Assembly: GCA_900316835.1 (NCBI GenBank)
Contig: ONEL01000001.1
Span: forward strand, 62,001-126,000
Length of the DNA: 64,000 nt
Direction of reading: 5' to 3'
DNA from: an uncultured Prevotellaceae bacterium
GTDB taxonomy: Bacteria; Bacteroidota; Bacteroidia; Bacteroidales; Muribaculaceae
Under the pieces are notes generated by a model. It worked only from the letters and a program-made list of their open reading frames with translations. It was not told where the DNA came from and ran no database searches. Below are positions 1 through 10,039 of this stretch, one piece after another. The stretch's first letter is position 1. Every line of letters begins with the position of its first letter. The translations under genes and the position numbers were made by a program.

Positions 1-693
1 TCATCAACCTATGGTGGTGAAGTGGGATTTAGAGGAAAAGCTGAGCTTTTGCCTGAGTATGCGGCAGCCGCTTTTAATCTCAATGATACCAAGCGAGTGT
101 CTAAAATTGTTGAGACCGAGGCTGGTTTCCACATCATCCAGCTCATAGAGAAACGTGGCGACCGCATCAACACACGCCACATCTTGCTACGTCCCAAGGT
201 GGCACAAAAGGATATTGATGATGCGCAACTTAAACTTGACTCGCTGCGTACCGACATCTTGGCGGCAAAGAATAACCTTACCTTTGAACAAGCCGCGCTA
301 TATGTATCACAGGACAAGGATTCTAAAAACAATAATGGTGTGATGCTCAATGAGAAAACTCATAGCAATCTCTTTGAAATGGCCGATCTTCCCTCCGAGG
401 TGGGTAAGGTTGTGGCAACCATGAAAGAAGGAGAAATCTCAAAACCTTTTGTTATGATGAACCCAAAGACCAACCGCCAGCAAGTGGCTATCGTGAAACT
501 TTCAAAGCGCAACGAGGCTCACAGGGCCGACTTTGCCGACGATTATCAAGTGCTTAAGGAACTCTATGAAGGCTACAAGCGCGAGGAAACACTCAAGAAG
601 TGGATCGAAGAAAAACAGAAGTCTACCTATGTCTTCATTGAGGAAGGTTGGCGCAACTGCGAGTTTAAATATAAATGGTTAAATATCAAGTAA
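1..693 (+). CDS. Peptidylprolyl isomerase, PpiC/SurA type (C-terminal part, truncated by window start)
   Basis: This is the C-terminal part of a periplasmic peptidylprolyl cis-trans isomerase and chaperone; the reading frame is open from base 1, so its start lies outside the window. The first residues (YGGEVGFRGKAELLPEY, then AAFNLND, then GFHIIQLIEKRGDRI) match the second half of a rotamase (parvulin) domain. RHILLRPK then opens a second rotamase-like repeat, which is the SurA layout. Family members assist folding of outer-membrane proteins. The OstA-like gene follows after 12 bases, and this pairing of envelope-assembly genes ahead of mutL is usual in Bacteroidales. The internal GTG at base 22 is not the real start because homology continues upstream of it. 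Confidence 0.9.
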   Translation, partial: SSTYGGEVGFRGKAELLPEYAAAAFNLNDTKRVSKIVETEAGFHIIQLIEKRGDRINTRHILLRPKVAQKDIDDAQLKLDSLRTDILAAKNNLTFEQAALYVSQDKDSKNNNGVMLNEKTHSNLFEMADLPSEVGKVVATMKEGEISKPFVMMNPKTNRQQVAIVKLSKRNEAHRADFADDYQVLKELYEGYKREETLKKWIEEKQKSTYVFIEEGWRNCEFKYKWLNIK

Positions 694-705
694 GATAACG
701 CAACC

Positions 706-2511
706 ATGTTCATCGTCAACAACATTGCTAAATGGTGGAGGAGAAGATTCTTTTCCATACGATTGTTGTTGCTCTTTTGCTTGTCGATGACCATGGGAAT
801 GAGCTTTGCGCAACAGCAGCATCAAGCTGTAGCGGCAAGGAATGGTGCGACCACTCAGCATCTCAGGCGCATTACTCCCATGATTCCCGACGCTAACCGC
901 TTTGACCCGGGAAAAGTGTTTCTAGAGAATGCCGATGTGTTGTTCGCTAACGAGCAACGCAGCACCGAGTATCGTGTCTTAAGGGGTAATGTTCGTTTCC
1001 GTAGGGGGAACATGACTTTAGCTTGCGATAGTGCTTATTTCTACGAGGCGTCGGGGTCGCTCGACGCTTTTGGGCATGTGGTAATGAATCAGGCCGACAC
1101 TATGCATGTGTATTGCGATCGCATGCACTACTATGGTGATGTGGAGGTGGCTAAATTGCGGCGAAATGTTAGGGTCGTAAATCGCTCAATGACGGTGACA
1201 ACCGATAGTCTTGACTATGACATGTTCAACAATGTGGCACGATATTTCAATGGCGGTACTGTTGTTGATAAATCAGGAACTACTATCTCGTCGACGGTCG
1301 CTAGATATGAATATGACACTAAAAAAGTGCAATTCACCTCTAATGTGCGATTAAAAAATAGCAAGATGCGCATGAAAACCGATGTCCTTGACTATGACAT
1401 GCGCACACACATCGCTACCATCGAAGATGAAACCGAGATTTACTCTATTGCCGACGGGCACACGATTACTACAACTAGTGGATGGTATAACCTCTCAACC
1501 GAGGAAGGTACTCTCTATGACAGGTCAATCATCACTGCCAAGGATGGACAAACCATTGTGGGAGATGTGGTTTACTATGACCGCAAGAACGACCGAGGTC
1601 AGGCTGAAGGTAATGTGGTGATGACCGACAATAAAACTCAGCGGGTGCTGAAAGGTGACATGATGGACTATGACCGTCGCACTGGAGAGGGTATAGCACG
1701 TGGGCATGTAATTCTCACCGACATGAAAAATAAAGTGATTCTTGAAGGTGAGGTAGGATATCACAATGAGAAGACTAAAGAGTCGTTTGTTACTGAAAAT
1801 GCACTGGCACGTGAGTTCTCACAAAAAGATACCATCTATATTCATGCCGATACCTTGCGCACTATCACTGTTGATAATGACGTGAGAATTCTTATTGCTA
1901 ACAAGTATGTACGTTTTTATCGGAAGGACATTCAGGGAGTGTGTGATTCGGCGGCTGTTAGTGAGGGAGATTCAATACTTAACATGTATCGTCATGCTAT
2001 TATCTGGAGCGAAGGACGGCAAATTAGTGGCGATGAGATAAACGTGCACATGAGAGATTCGGTTGTTGATTGGGCTAAGTTGCCACGCAATGGATTACTG
2101 ATTGAGCATCTTGGTGAGGATTATTTCAATCAGCTTAGTGGCAGGACAATGTATGCAACCTTTGAGAACCAGGAACTGAAACGGCTTGATGTAGCGGGCG
2201 ATGTGGATGCACTTTTTTATCCCATGGAGAACGATTCTACTTATAATAAACTGGTTACTGCTTCAAGTGCTTATCTCACCATCGACATGCTTCCGAAACA
2301 AAAGGTTGACCGCATCAAAATGTGGCCCGATGTATCGGGAACCGTTGTGCCGCTGTTCTTAGCTAAGAGAAGCCAGCTACGCATCGACAAGTTCCGCTGG
2401 TATGATGCCATTAGGCCTAAGAAGCCCATGGATGTGCTTGAAGTGAGCAATGAGATGCGGCAAGTGTTTGGAGAATCGGTGGGCTCACGCCGGACTATTG
2501 AACGTAGATGA
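706..2511 (+). CDS. OstA/LptA-like envelope protein
   Basis: A 601-residue protein with an arginine-rich N-terminus and a hydrophobic signal segment ending near residue 36 (MGMSFAQQ), so it is exported. The body consists of repeated beta-strand units of the OstA/LptA jellyroll type (for example NADVLFANEQ, LRGNVRFRRGNMTLACDSAYFY, LDAFGHVVMNQADTMHVYCD, AEGNVVMTDNKTQ), where each repeat describes one turn of a beta-taco. LptA-family proteins carry lipopolysaccharide across the periplasm, so a role in LPS transport is likely. It is much longer than E. coli LptA (about 185 residues) and may join several such modules. It sits 12 bases after the SurA-type gene and 39 bases before mutL, probably in one operon. 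The family assignment is firm; the exact role is inferred. Confidence 0.82.
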   Translation: MFIVNNIAKWWRRRFFSIRLLLLFCLSMTMGMSFAQQQHQAVAARNGATTQHLRRITPMIPDANRFDPGKVFLENADVLFANEQRSTEYRVLRGNVRFRRGNMTLACDSAYFYEASGSLDAFGHVVMNQADTMHVYCDRMHYYGDVEVAKLRRNVRVVNRSMTVTTDSLDYDMFNNVARYFNGGTVVDKSGTTISSTVARYEYDTKKVQFTSNVRLKNSKMRMKTDVLDYDMRTHIATIEDETEIYSIADGHTITTTSGWYNLSTEEGTLYDRSIITAKDGQTIVGDVVYYDRKNDRGQAEGNVVMTDNKTQRVLKGDMMDYDRRTGEGIARGHVILTDMKNKVILEGEVGYHNEKTKESFVTENALAREFSQKDTIYIHADTLRTITVDNDVRILIANKYVRFYRKDIQGVCDSAAVSEGDSILNMYRHAIIWSEGRQISGDEINVHMRDSVVDWAKLPRNGLLIEHLGEDYFNQLSGRTMYATFENQELKRLDVAGDVDALFYPMENDSTYNKLVTASSAYLTIDMLPKQKVDRIKMWPDVSGTVVPLFLAKRSQLRIDKFRWYDAIRPKKPMDVLEVSNEMRQVFGESVGSRRTIERR

Positions 2512-2550
2512 CTAGAGCCGTTTTATATTTAAAACTGAGAAGACTTTTAA

Positions 2551-4419
2551 ATGAGTGATGTTATAAAACTTTTGCCCGATTCGGTAGCCAACCAGATAGC
2601 TGCCGGTGAGGTTATTCAGAGACCTGCTTCGGTAATTAAGGAGCTGGTTGAGAATGCCATTGATGCTCAGGCAACGAGTGTACAAATAATACTCAAGGAT
2701 GCTGGACGCACTCTAATTCAAGTCATTGACAACGGCGTGGGGATGACTGATACCGACGCGCGCTTGGCTTTTGAGCGACACAGCACGTCAAAGATTCGTG
2801 AGGCGGCCGACCTCTTTGCACTCCACACAATGGGGTTTCGTGGTGAGGCGCTGGCATCGATTGCGGCTATTTCACACATCGAATTGAGGACGTGTGCACG
2901 GGGAGCACAGCTTGGCTCAAAGCTTGTGATTAACGCTTCACATTGCGAGTCACAGGAACCCGATGTGTGCCCACAGGGGTGTAATTTCATGATTAAAGAC
3001 CTCTTCTTCAATGTCCCGGCTCGTCGCAAGTTCTTGAAAAGTAATCAGGTGGAATTGAGCAATATAATCAAGGAGTTTGAAAAGCTTGCACTTGTGAACT
3101 ATACCGTGGAGTTCACACTCACTCACAATGGGAATGTGCTCTACAAGCTTGCCGCCGGAACATTCAAGCAGCGCATTGTTGCACTCATGGGGCATAATCT
3201 TGATCAGCAGCTCATACCGCTAAATATAGAAACTAGTCTTGTCAAATTATCAGGTTTCATTAGCAAGCCGGAGAATGCACGCAAGCGAAATGTTCAGCAA
3301 TATTTCTTTGTGAATGGGCGTTACATGCGTCATCCTTATTTCCACAAAGCGGTGATAATGTGCTACAATGAGCTGATACCCGATGAGTCTCAACCTAACT
3401 ATTTCTTAATCTTTGATGTCGACCCCGAGACAATAGATGTAAATATTCACCCCACTAAGACAGAGATTAAATTTGAAAATGAGCAGCCCATTTGGCAGAT
3501 AATATCGGCAGCGGTCAAGGAGACGCTAGGACGATTTAGTGTAGTGCCTTCAATAGACTTCGACCGTGATGATGCACCCGAAATTCCTGCTTTTACTCTG
3601 CCACATGTCAATAAGGCACCTGACATAAGCATTGATAAGTCCTACAATCCTTTTAAAACAGATGATGCTAAAAGAAATTCTTCTGTTGATAAAAATGTGG
3701 GGTATGAGAAGTCGCATTATAGCTCGGGAACTTTGCCTAACTGGGAGGAACTTTATAAAAACTTTGAGCAAGCAAAGAAAGAGGGTCTTGACACATTTGA
3801 GACCTCAATACCTGATAGCGAGGAAAATCAACAAATGCCACTGTTACTTGATAGTGATGAGGTGGCTGCGGTGATGCAACTGAATAATAGGTATTTGTTG
3901 ACAATTTCAGGCGATGGCTTGATGATACTTGATCAGCACCGGGCACACTTGCTTGTGATTTATAACCAGCTAATGTCGCAAATTCATGGCATGAATGTTG
4001 TCTCGCAACGTGTACTTTTCCCCGAAATTATTCATCTCACTCCAGCACAAAATGCTGTGTTCTGCGAGATTGAGGGCGAGCTGGAAAAAGCTGGATTTGG
4101 ACTCTCACGTCTCAGTGGCGACGACTGGTCAATCAATTCGGTTCCTCCAGGGCTCGATGGGGTAGATGTTATTGAGTTACTGCAAGAGGTTATTGAGCAA
4201 GTAAATAATGTGGGGACTAGCGTGAAAGATAAGGTTTTTGAGAACATTGCTTTAACTATCGCTAACAAAGCCGCCATACCCTACGGACGACAGCTCAGTG
4301 ATGAGGAAATGAGGACTCTTTATACCGACTGGTCTTCAATAAAAAACAATAAGTACACACCCACTGGTAAACAAGTTGTGAATATTCTCACCAACGAGCA
4401 AGTGAACAAGATGTTTTAA
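2551..4419 (+). CDS. mutL: DNA mismatch repair protein MutL
   Basis: A 622-residue MutL of usual length, which couples MutS mismatch recognition to downstream repair. The N-terminal GHKL ATPase is intact: ELVENAIDA with the catalytic Glu, DNGVGM, and GFRGEALASI. NVPARRKF and the HPTKTEIKF segment of the transducer domain follow. The C-terminal dimerisation domain has a degenerate nuclease motif: the DQHA(X)2E(X)4E site of nicking MutLs reads DQHRAHLLVIYN, without either Glu, and the later cysteine motif reads IANKAAIPYG without its Cys. It therefore looks endonuclease-inactive by sequence. The ATG at 2551 fits the conserved N-terminus (LLPDSVANQIAAGEVI). It lies downstream of the OstA-like gene in the same direction. 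Confidence 0.96.
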   Translation: MSDVIKLLPDSVANQIAAGEVIQRPASVIKELVENAIDAQATSVQIILKDAGRTLIQVIDNGVGMTDTDARLAFERHSTSKIREAADLFALHTMGFRGEALASIAAISHIELRTCARGAQLGSKLVINASHCESQEPDVCPQGCNFMIKDLFFNVPARRKFLKSNQVELSNIIKEFEKLALVNYTVEFTLTHNGNVLYKLAAGTFKQRIVALMGHNLDQQLIPLNIETSLVKLSGFISKPENARKRNVQQYFFVNGRYMRHPYFHKAVIMCYNELIPDESQPNYFLIFDVDPETIDVNIHPTKTEIKFENEQPIWQIISAAVKETLGRFSVVPSIDFDRDDAPEIPAFTLPHVNKAPDISIDKSYNPFKTDDAKRNSSVDKNVGYEKSHYSSGTLPNWEELYKNFEQAKKEGLDTFETSIPDSEENQQMPLLLDSDEVAAVMQLNNRYLLTISGDGLMILDQHRAHLLVIYNQLMSQIHGMNVVSQRVLFPEIIHLTPAQNAVFCEIEGELEKAGFGLSRLSGDDWSINSVPPGLDGVDVIELLQEVIEQVNNVGTSVKDKVFENIALTIANKAAIPYGRQLSDEEMRTLYTDWSSIKNNKYTPTGKQVVNILTNEQVNKMF

Positions 4420-4442
4420 CCCAATTCGGTCATTTAAAACAA

Positions 4443-4488
4443 AGAGGGGGAGGTGTCATAATTCGATAAATGACGCAACTCCCCCTCT
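4443..4488. repeat. Inverted repeat downstream of mutL
   Basis: AGAGGGGGAG at 4443-4452 is an exact inverted copy of CTCCCCCTCT at 4479-4488. A second short pairing, GTCAT with ATGAC, lies inside the loop. It can form a hairpin after the mutL stop codon and may help end that transcript, although no long T tract follows. The 3' arm can alternatively pair with AGAGGGGG at 4494-4501. Confidence 0.6.
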
Positions 4489-4613
4489 AAGATAGAGGGG
4501 GCAGGGGGGAGTATGAGAACCACCACATCTGTTTATGATATTGATTATCAGCTTATTCTGCAAAATCATACTCCTCCGCCCTTCGGGCACCTCCTCTATC
4601 TTAGAGGAGGAGT
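4478..4613. repeat. Pair of inverted, diverged copies of a CTCC-rich repeat
   Basis: The segment 4478-4516 (ACTCCCCCTCTAAGATAGAG, then a G-rich stretch, then GGAGTATGA) is repeated in inverted and diverged form at 4567-4613. The reverse complement of the second copy begins ACTCCTCCTCTAAGATAGAG and ends GGAGTATGA. Each copy contains its own small hairpin around TCTAAGATAGA. The pair lies between the convergent ends of mutL and the MFS gene and carries no open frame. It looks like a REP-type intergenic repeat; a role in transcript ending or mRNA stability is possible. Confidence 0.6.
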
Positions 4614-4615
4614 TT

Positions 4616-5986
4616 TTACTTGCTTATGTTAGCTTCCTGAAGCCCGTAATGCTTGCGACGGTCTATCCATAGTAACATTACCGATACCACTATAGCTGCT
4701 ATACCAATGCCTGTGAATATCCACATGGCCTCGGTATAGTCAACTGTGTCGCCTGTGGTGTTGCGCTGGAGAACTCCGCCAATCACGATTGGAATAATCA
4801 TGAGTCCTATGTTTTGAATATAATAGATTATGGAATAGGCGGTGCCAAGTTGCTTCATGGGAACTATCTTGGGCACGGCGGGCCACAACACGCTGGGCAG
4901 TAGTGAAAATGCAATGCCTAGGATCAACATTAGGCATATAGCGAGCACACTACTATTTAATGGCATTGCAAACACCATGAGCACTAGTGTGAGCATCACT
5001 GTGCCTATAATCATAATTGTCGCTCCCTTTCCCACCTTGTCATACATGCCACCAAAGAGTGGGGTCAAGACGATTGATGTGTAGGGCAAGATGGCAGGAA
5101 TGTTGCCGGCAATAGAGGGCTCGACACCATACTTGGCGATCATCATCTTTGTAGCAAAATCAAGGAATGGGTAGAGTGCCGAGTAGTAGAGCATGCACAA
5201 CATGGTGATGAGCCAAAAACCGGGATTTTTCATCGTCGCACCCATGTCGCGAAAGTGGAACTTTTCGTCCTCATCACTTGCCGTGTCTTCGACGAGTGCT
5301 TTACGGTCCATTGAGCAATATATGAGGTACACGATGAGTCCCACGCCTAATGCAAATAGTCCAAAGAGTATGGGCGTGCTCAAGGAAAATGCTGTGGCTA
5401 GCTTGGGAGCTCCCGATAGGGCTAATCCTGTGCCGAGTCTGGCGAGGGCAACTTGAATACCCATGGCAAGTGCCATTTCTTTACCGGTGAACCACTTAAC
5501 CACAACCTTTGATACTGTGATACCACACAGCTCATAACCTATGCCGAATGTAGCGAAGCCTAGGGCGGCGACAATCACTTGAAGCTTGATGGTAGGAGCT
5601 GTATAACCTATCCAAGTGAGGTTGACGTTTACTAGCTGGGTGGGGTCCATGAATGCGAATGCGTAATAATCTATTGCTGTACCACCTAACATGAGCACGC
5701 AAGAGAGCATTCCAGCAAAGCGAACTCCAGTCTTGTCAAGAATGATACCACCCACAAAAAGCATGAGTAGAAACACGTTGAAAAAGCCGCGTGAGCCTGC
5801 CAACACACCAAATTCACCACTTGTCCAGCCAAGTCCTCCTTCACTTGCCGACAATTCAAAGAAATATTGCAATGGCGACATCTGCTTAGCTACAATATAG
5901 CCCATCATCATGGTGACTGAAACCAGTGCGAGAACTGCCCATCGCAACCACGGCGATTTGTTGATTTTTGTACTAACGTTTGTCAT
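4616..5986 (-). CDS. MFS transporter (first of a pair)
   Basis: A 12-helix major facilitator superfamily transporter of 456 residues from the preferred ATG at 5986; a GTG at 6019 would add 11 residues but lies within the hairpin just upstream. Recognisable segments are the loop after helix 2 (DKTGVRFAG), WFTGKEMALAMGIQVALARLG in the helix 4-5 region, and a second-half MYDKVGKGA loop. The substrate cannot be read from the sequence; the family includes organic anion and sugar-phosphate carriers. It is a paralogue of the gene at 6068-7702, with the same WF-GKEMALAMG and ALARLG signatures, and a terminator-like hairpin separates the two. Its 3' end abuts an inverted repeat. Confidence 0.85.
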   Translation of the reverse strand: MTNVSTKINKSPWLRWAVLALVSVTMMMGYIVAKQMSPLQYFFELSASEGGLGWTSGEFGVLAGSRGFFNVFLLMLFVGGIILDKTGVRFAGMLSCVLMLGGTAIDYYAFAFMDPTQLVNVNLTWIGYTAPTIKLQVIVAALGFATFGIGYELCGITVSKVVVKWFTGKEMALAMGIQVALARLGTGLALSGAPKLATAFSLSTPILFGLFALGVGLIVYLIYCSMDRKALVEDTASDEDEKFHFRDMGATMKNPGFWLITMLCMLYYSALYPFLDFATKMMIAKYGVEPSIAGNIPAILPYTSIVLTPLFGGMYDKVGKGATIMIIGTVMLTLVLMVFAMPLNSSVLAICLMLILGIAFSLLPSVLWPAVPKIVPMKQLGTAYSIIYYIQNIGLMIIPIVIGGVLQRNTTGDTVDYTEAMWIFTGIGIAAIVVSVMLLWIDRRKHYGLQEANISK

Positions 5987-6000
5987 TATCCGGTGATAAT

Positions 6001-6042
6001 AAAAAGGGCGCGAGCTCACGGGGAGCAGTTCACGCCCTTTTA
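6001..6042 (-). terminator. Intrinsic terminator between the two MFS genes
   Basis: AAAAGGGCG and CGCCCTTTT (6002-6010 and 6033-6041) form a perfect 9-bp stem with a 22-base loop. Read on the minus strand, the stem follows the stop codon of the 544-residue MFS gene by about 26 bases and runs into T residues. It should reduce readthrough into the second MFS gene. Confidence 0.65.
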
Positions 6043-6067
6043 TAATAGTTCTTAGTTGATGATAGTA

Positions 6068-7702
6068 TTATTTTGTTTCTTCAGGCTTGATGTTTGGCTC
6101 TTCAAGACCTAGATGCTTTTTCTTGTCAACAACTTTGAGCAACAGGCCAAGCAATAGGGCTGCAACACCTAGGCTGGCAAGCATAATCAGTGGCCATGTG
6201 TAATTGAGCTTGGTGGGATCATCAACGCCTGGATTGGTTTGGTCAAGAACTTTACCAATGAGAAGTGGGAATAGCCACAAACCAATGTTCTGAATCCAGA
6301 AAATAAGTGCATAAGCCGAACCTATAACCTTTGAGTCAACAAGCTTGGGCACGCTAGGCCATAACGATGCGGGAACAAGTGAGAACGAAGCTCCAAGCAC
6401 AAGTATGGTAATATAAGCAATGGCAATACCACCCACTGCATTCTCTTTGAACATGGGAAGGACAAAGGCAAATGTCAAGTGGCATGCGATGAGAAGTAGT
6501 GAACCAAGCACAAGCATTGATGCGGCTTTACCCTTGTGGTCAACATAGCTACCAAGAATTGGGGTAATAAGAACGGCAAGTAGTGGGAAGACGGCAAAGA
6601 TTGATTCGGCCGATTGACGCATGTAGCCCATGTAGCAATAAGCGATTAATGAAATAATCGATAATGCCAGCATTCCATATTTTGGACCCTTAGCTTTCAT
6701 AAAGTTGCTGGCAAAGCCTGCGGCGGCTACTACTAGCATGATAATATATTGTACTATGGTTACCGATGAGCTGGCCCAGAACGAATCGGCGGCTGGTTCT
6801 GTTAATGTGAGATTACATTGTAGCATGTTCACTGCGTACTTCTGGAATGGGAAGATAGCTGAGTAGTAGAGCACGCACAGAAGGGCAACAATCCAGAAAC
6901 CACTGTCTGAGAGAATCTTGCCAATGTCGCTAATCTTGAATGGATCATCCTTCTCCTCGGCTTCACCTGTCTGTGAATCAAGCTTCTTGTCCATAAAGAA
7001 GTATACAATAAACATTATCAAAGCTATACAAAGCAATACTACACCGAAGGCTACCGAACGACTGACGCTAATTTCGCCTCCTAGTTTGGCAAAGTAGGGC
7101 GAGAAGATCATGCAAGTGGCAACACCAAGGCGAGCCAGAGCCATCTCACTACCCATCGCAAGGGCCATTTCGCGACCCTTAAACCACTTAACAATACCAC
7201 GCGACACGGTGATACCTGCCATCTCGCAACCGCAACCGAAAATCATGAAACCGCAAGCGGCAACCTTTGCGCTTGCTGGCATGCCTTCGTAGAATGGGGC
7301 TACTCCTAGCTCTTGAAAGCCTGGAATGTAGTTGAGGTTGTTTGTAAACCAAGTCTCAACACCGCTGCCAATGAACATGTCGCTAACAGCATACCACTTG
7401 ATTAAAGCTCCTATCAGCATCACGGCACCTGAAAGAACGGCTGTGAATCTCACACCCATCTTGTCAAGAATGATACCTGCAAAAATCAAGAAGAAAACAA
7501 ACACATTGAGGAATACTTCAGAACCTTGCATTGTGCCAAAGGCTGTTGAATCCCAACCACGTGTGGTTTCCATCAAGTCTTTGATAGGGGACAAAATGTC
7601 CATGAAAATGTAGCTGCAGAACATGGCAAGAGCCAGCAGCAACAATGCGGTCCAGCGCATAGCAGCCGAATCGCGCAATGTCTTTTGAATTGTTTGTGTC
7701 AT
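6068..7702 (-). CDS. MFS transporter (second of a pair)
   Basis: A 544-residue major facilitator superfamily permease with 12 predicted membrane helices and a longer central loop than its neighbour (a charged stretch KKLDSQTGEAEEKDDPFKIS between the two halves). It carries DKMGVRF after helix 2 and WFKGREMALAMGSEMALARLG, which are shared almost word for word with the 4616-5986 product, so the two arose by duplication. The substrate is unknown. The C-terminus is charged (KKKHLGLEEPNIKPEETK). It is divergently transcribed from groES. A TAnnTTTG-type -7 element (7762-7769, minus strand) lies about 60 bases upstream of the start. Confidence 0.86.
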   Translation of the reverse strand: MTQTIQKTLRDSAAMRWTALLLLALAMFCSYIFMDILSPIKDLMETTRGWDSTAFGTMQGSEVFLNVFVFFLIFAGIILDKMGVRFTAVLSGAVMLIGALIKWYAVSDMFIGSGVETWFTNNLNYIPGFQELGVAPFYEGMPASAKVAACGFMIFGCGCEMAGITVSRGIVKWFKGREMALAMGSEMALARLGVATCMIFSPYFAKLGGEISVSRSVAFGVVLLCIALIMFIVYFFMDKKLDSQTGEAEEKDDPFKISDIGKILSDSGFWIVALLCVLYYSAIFPFQKYAVNMLQCNLTLTEPAADSFWASSSVTIVQYIIMLVVAAAGFASNFMKAKGPKYGMLALSIISLIAYCYMGYMRQSAESIFAVFPLLAVLITPILGSYVDHKGKAASMLVLGSLLLIACHLTFAFVLPMFKENAVGGIAIAYITILVLGASFSLVPASLWPSVPKLVDSKVIGSAYALIFWIQNIGLWLFPLLIGKVLDQTNPGVDDPTKLNYTWPLIMLASLGVAALLLGLLLKVVDKKKHLGLEEPNIKPEETK

Positions 7703-7761
7703 ACTTTAATAGTTTATTATTGTTATTTTGTTTATGTTATTGTATTCCGAAATTCAAAGTG

Positions 7762-7769
7762 CAAAGTTA
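7762..7769 (-). promoter_or_regulatory. Candidate -7 promoter element for the MFS gene
   Basis: TAACTTTG on the minus strand matches the Bacteroidetes -7 consensus TAnnTTTG, about 60 bases upstream of the MFS start codon at 7702. No clear TTTG element is found at the expected -33 distance, so this is a tentative call. Confidence 0.4.
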
Positions 7770-7849
7770 CACTTTTTATTTAAATAAGGTGTTATAATTC
7801 TGCAATAATTTATATGACAAAATGTCGCAAGCATTAATTAATAATTGCT

Positions 7850-7867
7850 TTGGCACAAATTGTGCAT
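7850..7867 (+). promoter_or_regulatory. Sigma-54-like -24/-12 element upstream of groES
   Basis: TTGGCACAAATTGTGCAT has the GG and GC dinucleotides (7852-7853, 7864-7865) separated by exactly 10 bases, as required for sigma-54 promoters (TGGCAC-N5-TTGCA; here GTGCA replaces TTGCA). The same bases also form a palindrome, GCACAAATTGTGC. The position, about 70 bases before the groES start, suits a promoter. A chance match cannot be excluded. Confidence 0.3.
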
Positions 7868-7869
7868 AG

Positions 7870-7898
7870 AAATTAGTGTCGTTAAATGGCACTAATTT
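7870..7898 (+). promoter_or_regulatory. Inverted repeat (possible operator) in the groESL leader
   Basis: AAATTAGTG (7870-7878) and CACTAATTT (7890-7898) form a perfect 9-bp inverted repeat around an 11-base spacer, 37 bases before the groES start. The geometry resembles the CIRCE heat-shock operator (9-bp arms, 9-base spacer), but the arm sequence is not the CIRCE consensus TTAGCACTC. It may bind a repressor or fold in the leader mRNA. Confidence 0.45.
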
Positions 7899-7935
7899 AT
7901 TGAAATAATTTATTTAATATTAAAAACATAATAAA

Positions 7936-8208
7936 ATGACTATTAAACCATTAAGTGACAGAGTTCTTATCGAACCTGCTAAAGCCGAAGAAGTTACAGC
8001 TGGTGGAATTATTATTCCTGATAGTGCTAAAGAAAAACCCTTAAAGGGCATCGTTAAAGCCGTTGGACATGGTACCAAGGACGAGGAAATGGTAGTGAAA
8101 GAGGGTGATACCGTTCTCTACGGTAAATATGCGGGTACTGAGATTGAAGTGGATGGCGCTAAATTGCTTATGATGCGCCAGAGTGACATTTTGGCAATTG
8201 TTGAATAA
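7936..8208 (+). CDS. groES: Co-chaperonin GroES
   Basis: The 90-residue co-chaperonin that caps the GroEL ring. It shows [31 protein letters not shown], containing the mobile loop (about residues 16-32), the conserved VKAVGHG and [14 protein letters not shown] segments, and the C-terminal DILAIVE. Its length is typical for bacterial GroES. It is followed after 19 bases by groEL, forming the classic two-gene operon. A palindrome and a 9-bp inverted repeat lie in the leader and may mediate regulation. Confidence 0.99.
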   Translation: MTIKPLSDRVLIEPAKAEEVTAGGIIIPDSAKEKPLKGIVKAVGHGTKDEEMVVKEGDTVLYGKYAGTEIEVDGAKLLMMRQSDILAIVE

Positions 8209-8215
8209 TTAATAG

Positions 8216-9862
<1,647 letters not shown>

Positions 9863-9916
9863 AATTTCTAATTCATAAATATCCCAAATAAATCGTTACA
9901 GATTTTTTGACATTAC

Positions 9917-9949
9917 GAGGGCTTGTGGCATCCACAAGCCCTCTTTTTA
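9917..9949 (+). terminator. Intrinsic terminator of groESL
   Basis: GAGGGCTTGTGG (9917-9928) and CCACAAGCCCTC (9932-9943) form a perfect 12-bp GC-rich stem with a 3-base loop, followed at once by TTTTT. It lies 54 bases after the groEL stop. The gap 9863-10189 (327 bases) otherwise holds only the next operon's promoter and leader hairpin. Confidence 0.93.
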
Positions 9950-10008
9950 TAATTGATTTTGCTATCAGTTGTTTTTAATAGGAATGTGGTAATAAAACAA
10001 GAAAAAAG

Positions 10009-10039
10009 TTGCAAAATAAAATACAAAGTAGTAATTTTG
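10009..10039 (+). promoter_or_regulatory. Bacteroidetes-type promoter of the polysaccharide operon
   Basis: TTG (10009-10011) and TAATTTTG (10032-10039) are spaced by 20 bases, matching the Bacteroidetes -33/-7 pattern. Transcription would start near 10046, leaving a leader of about 145 bases before the first gene at 10190. Confidence 0.6.
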
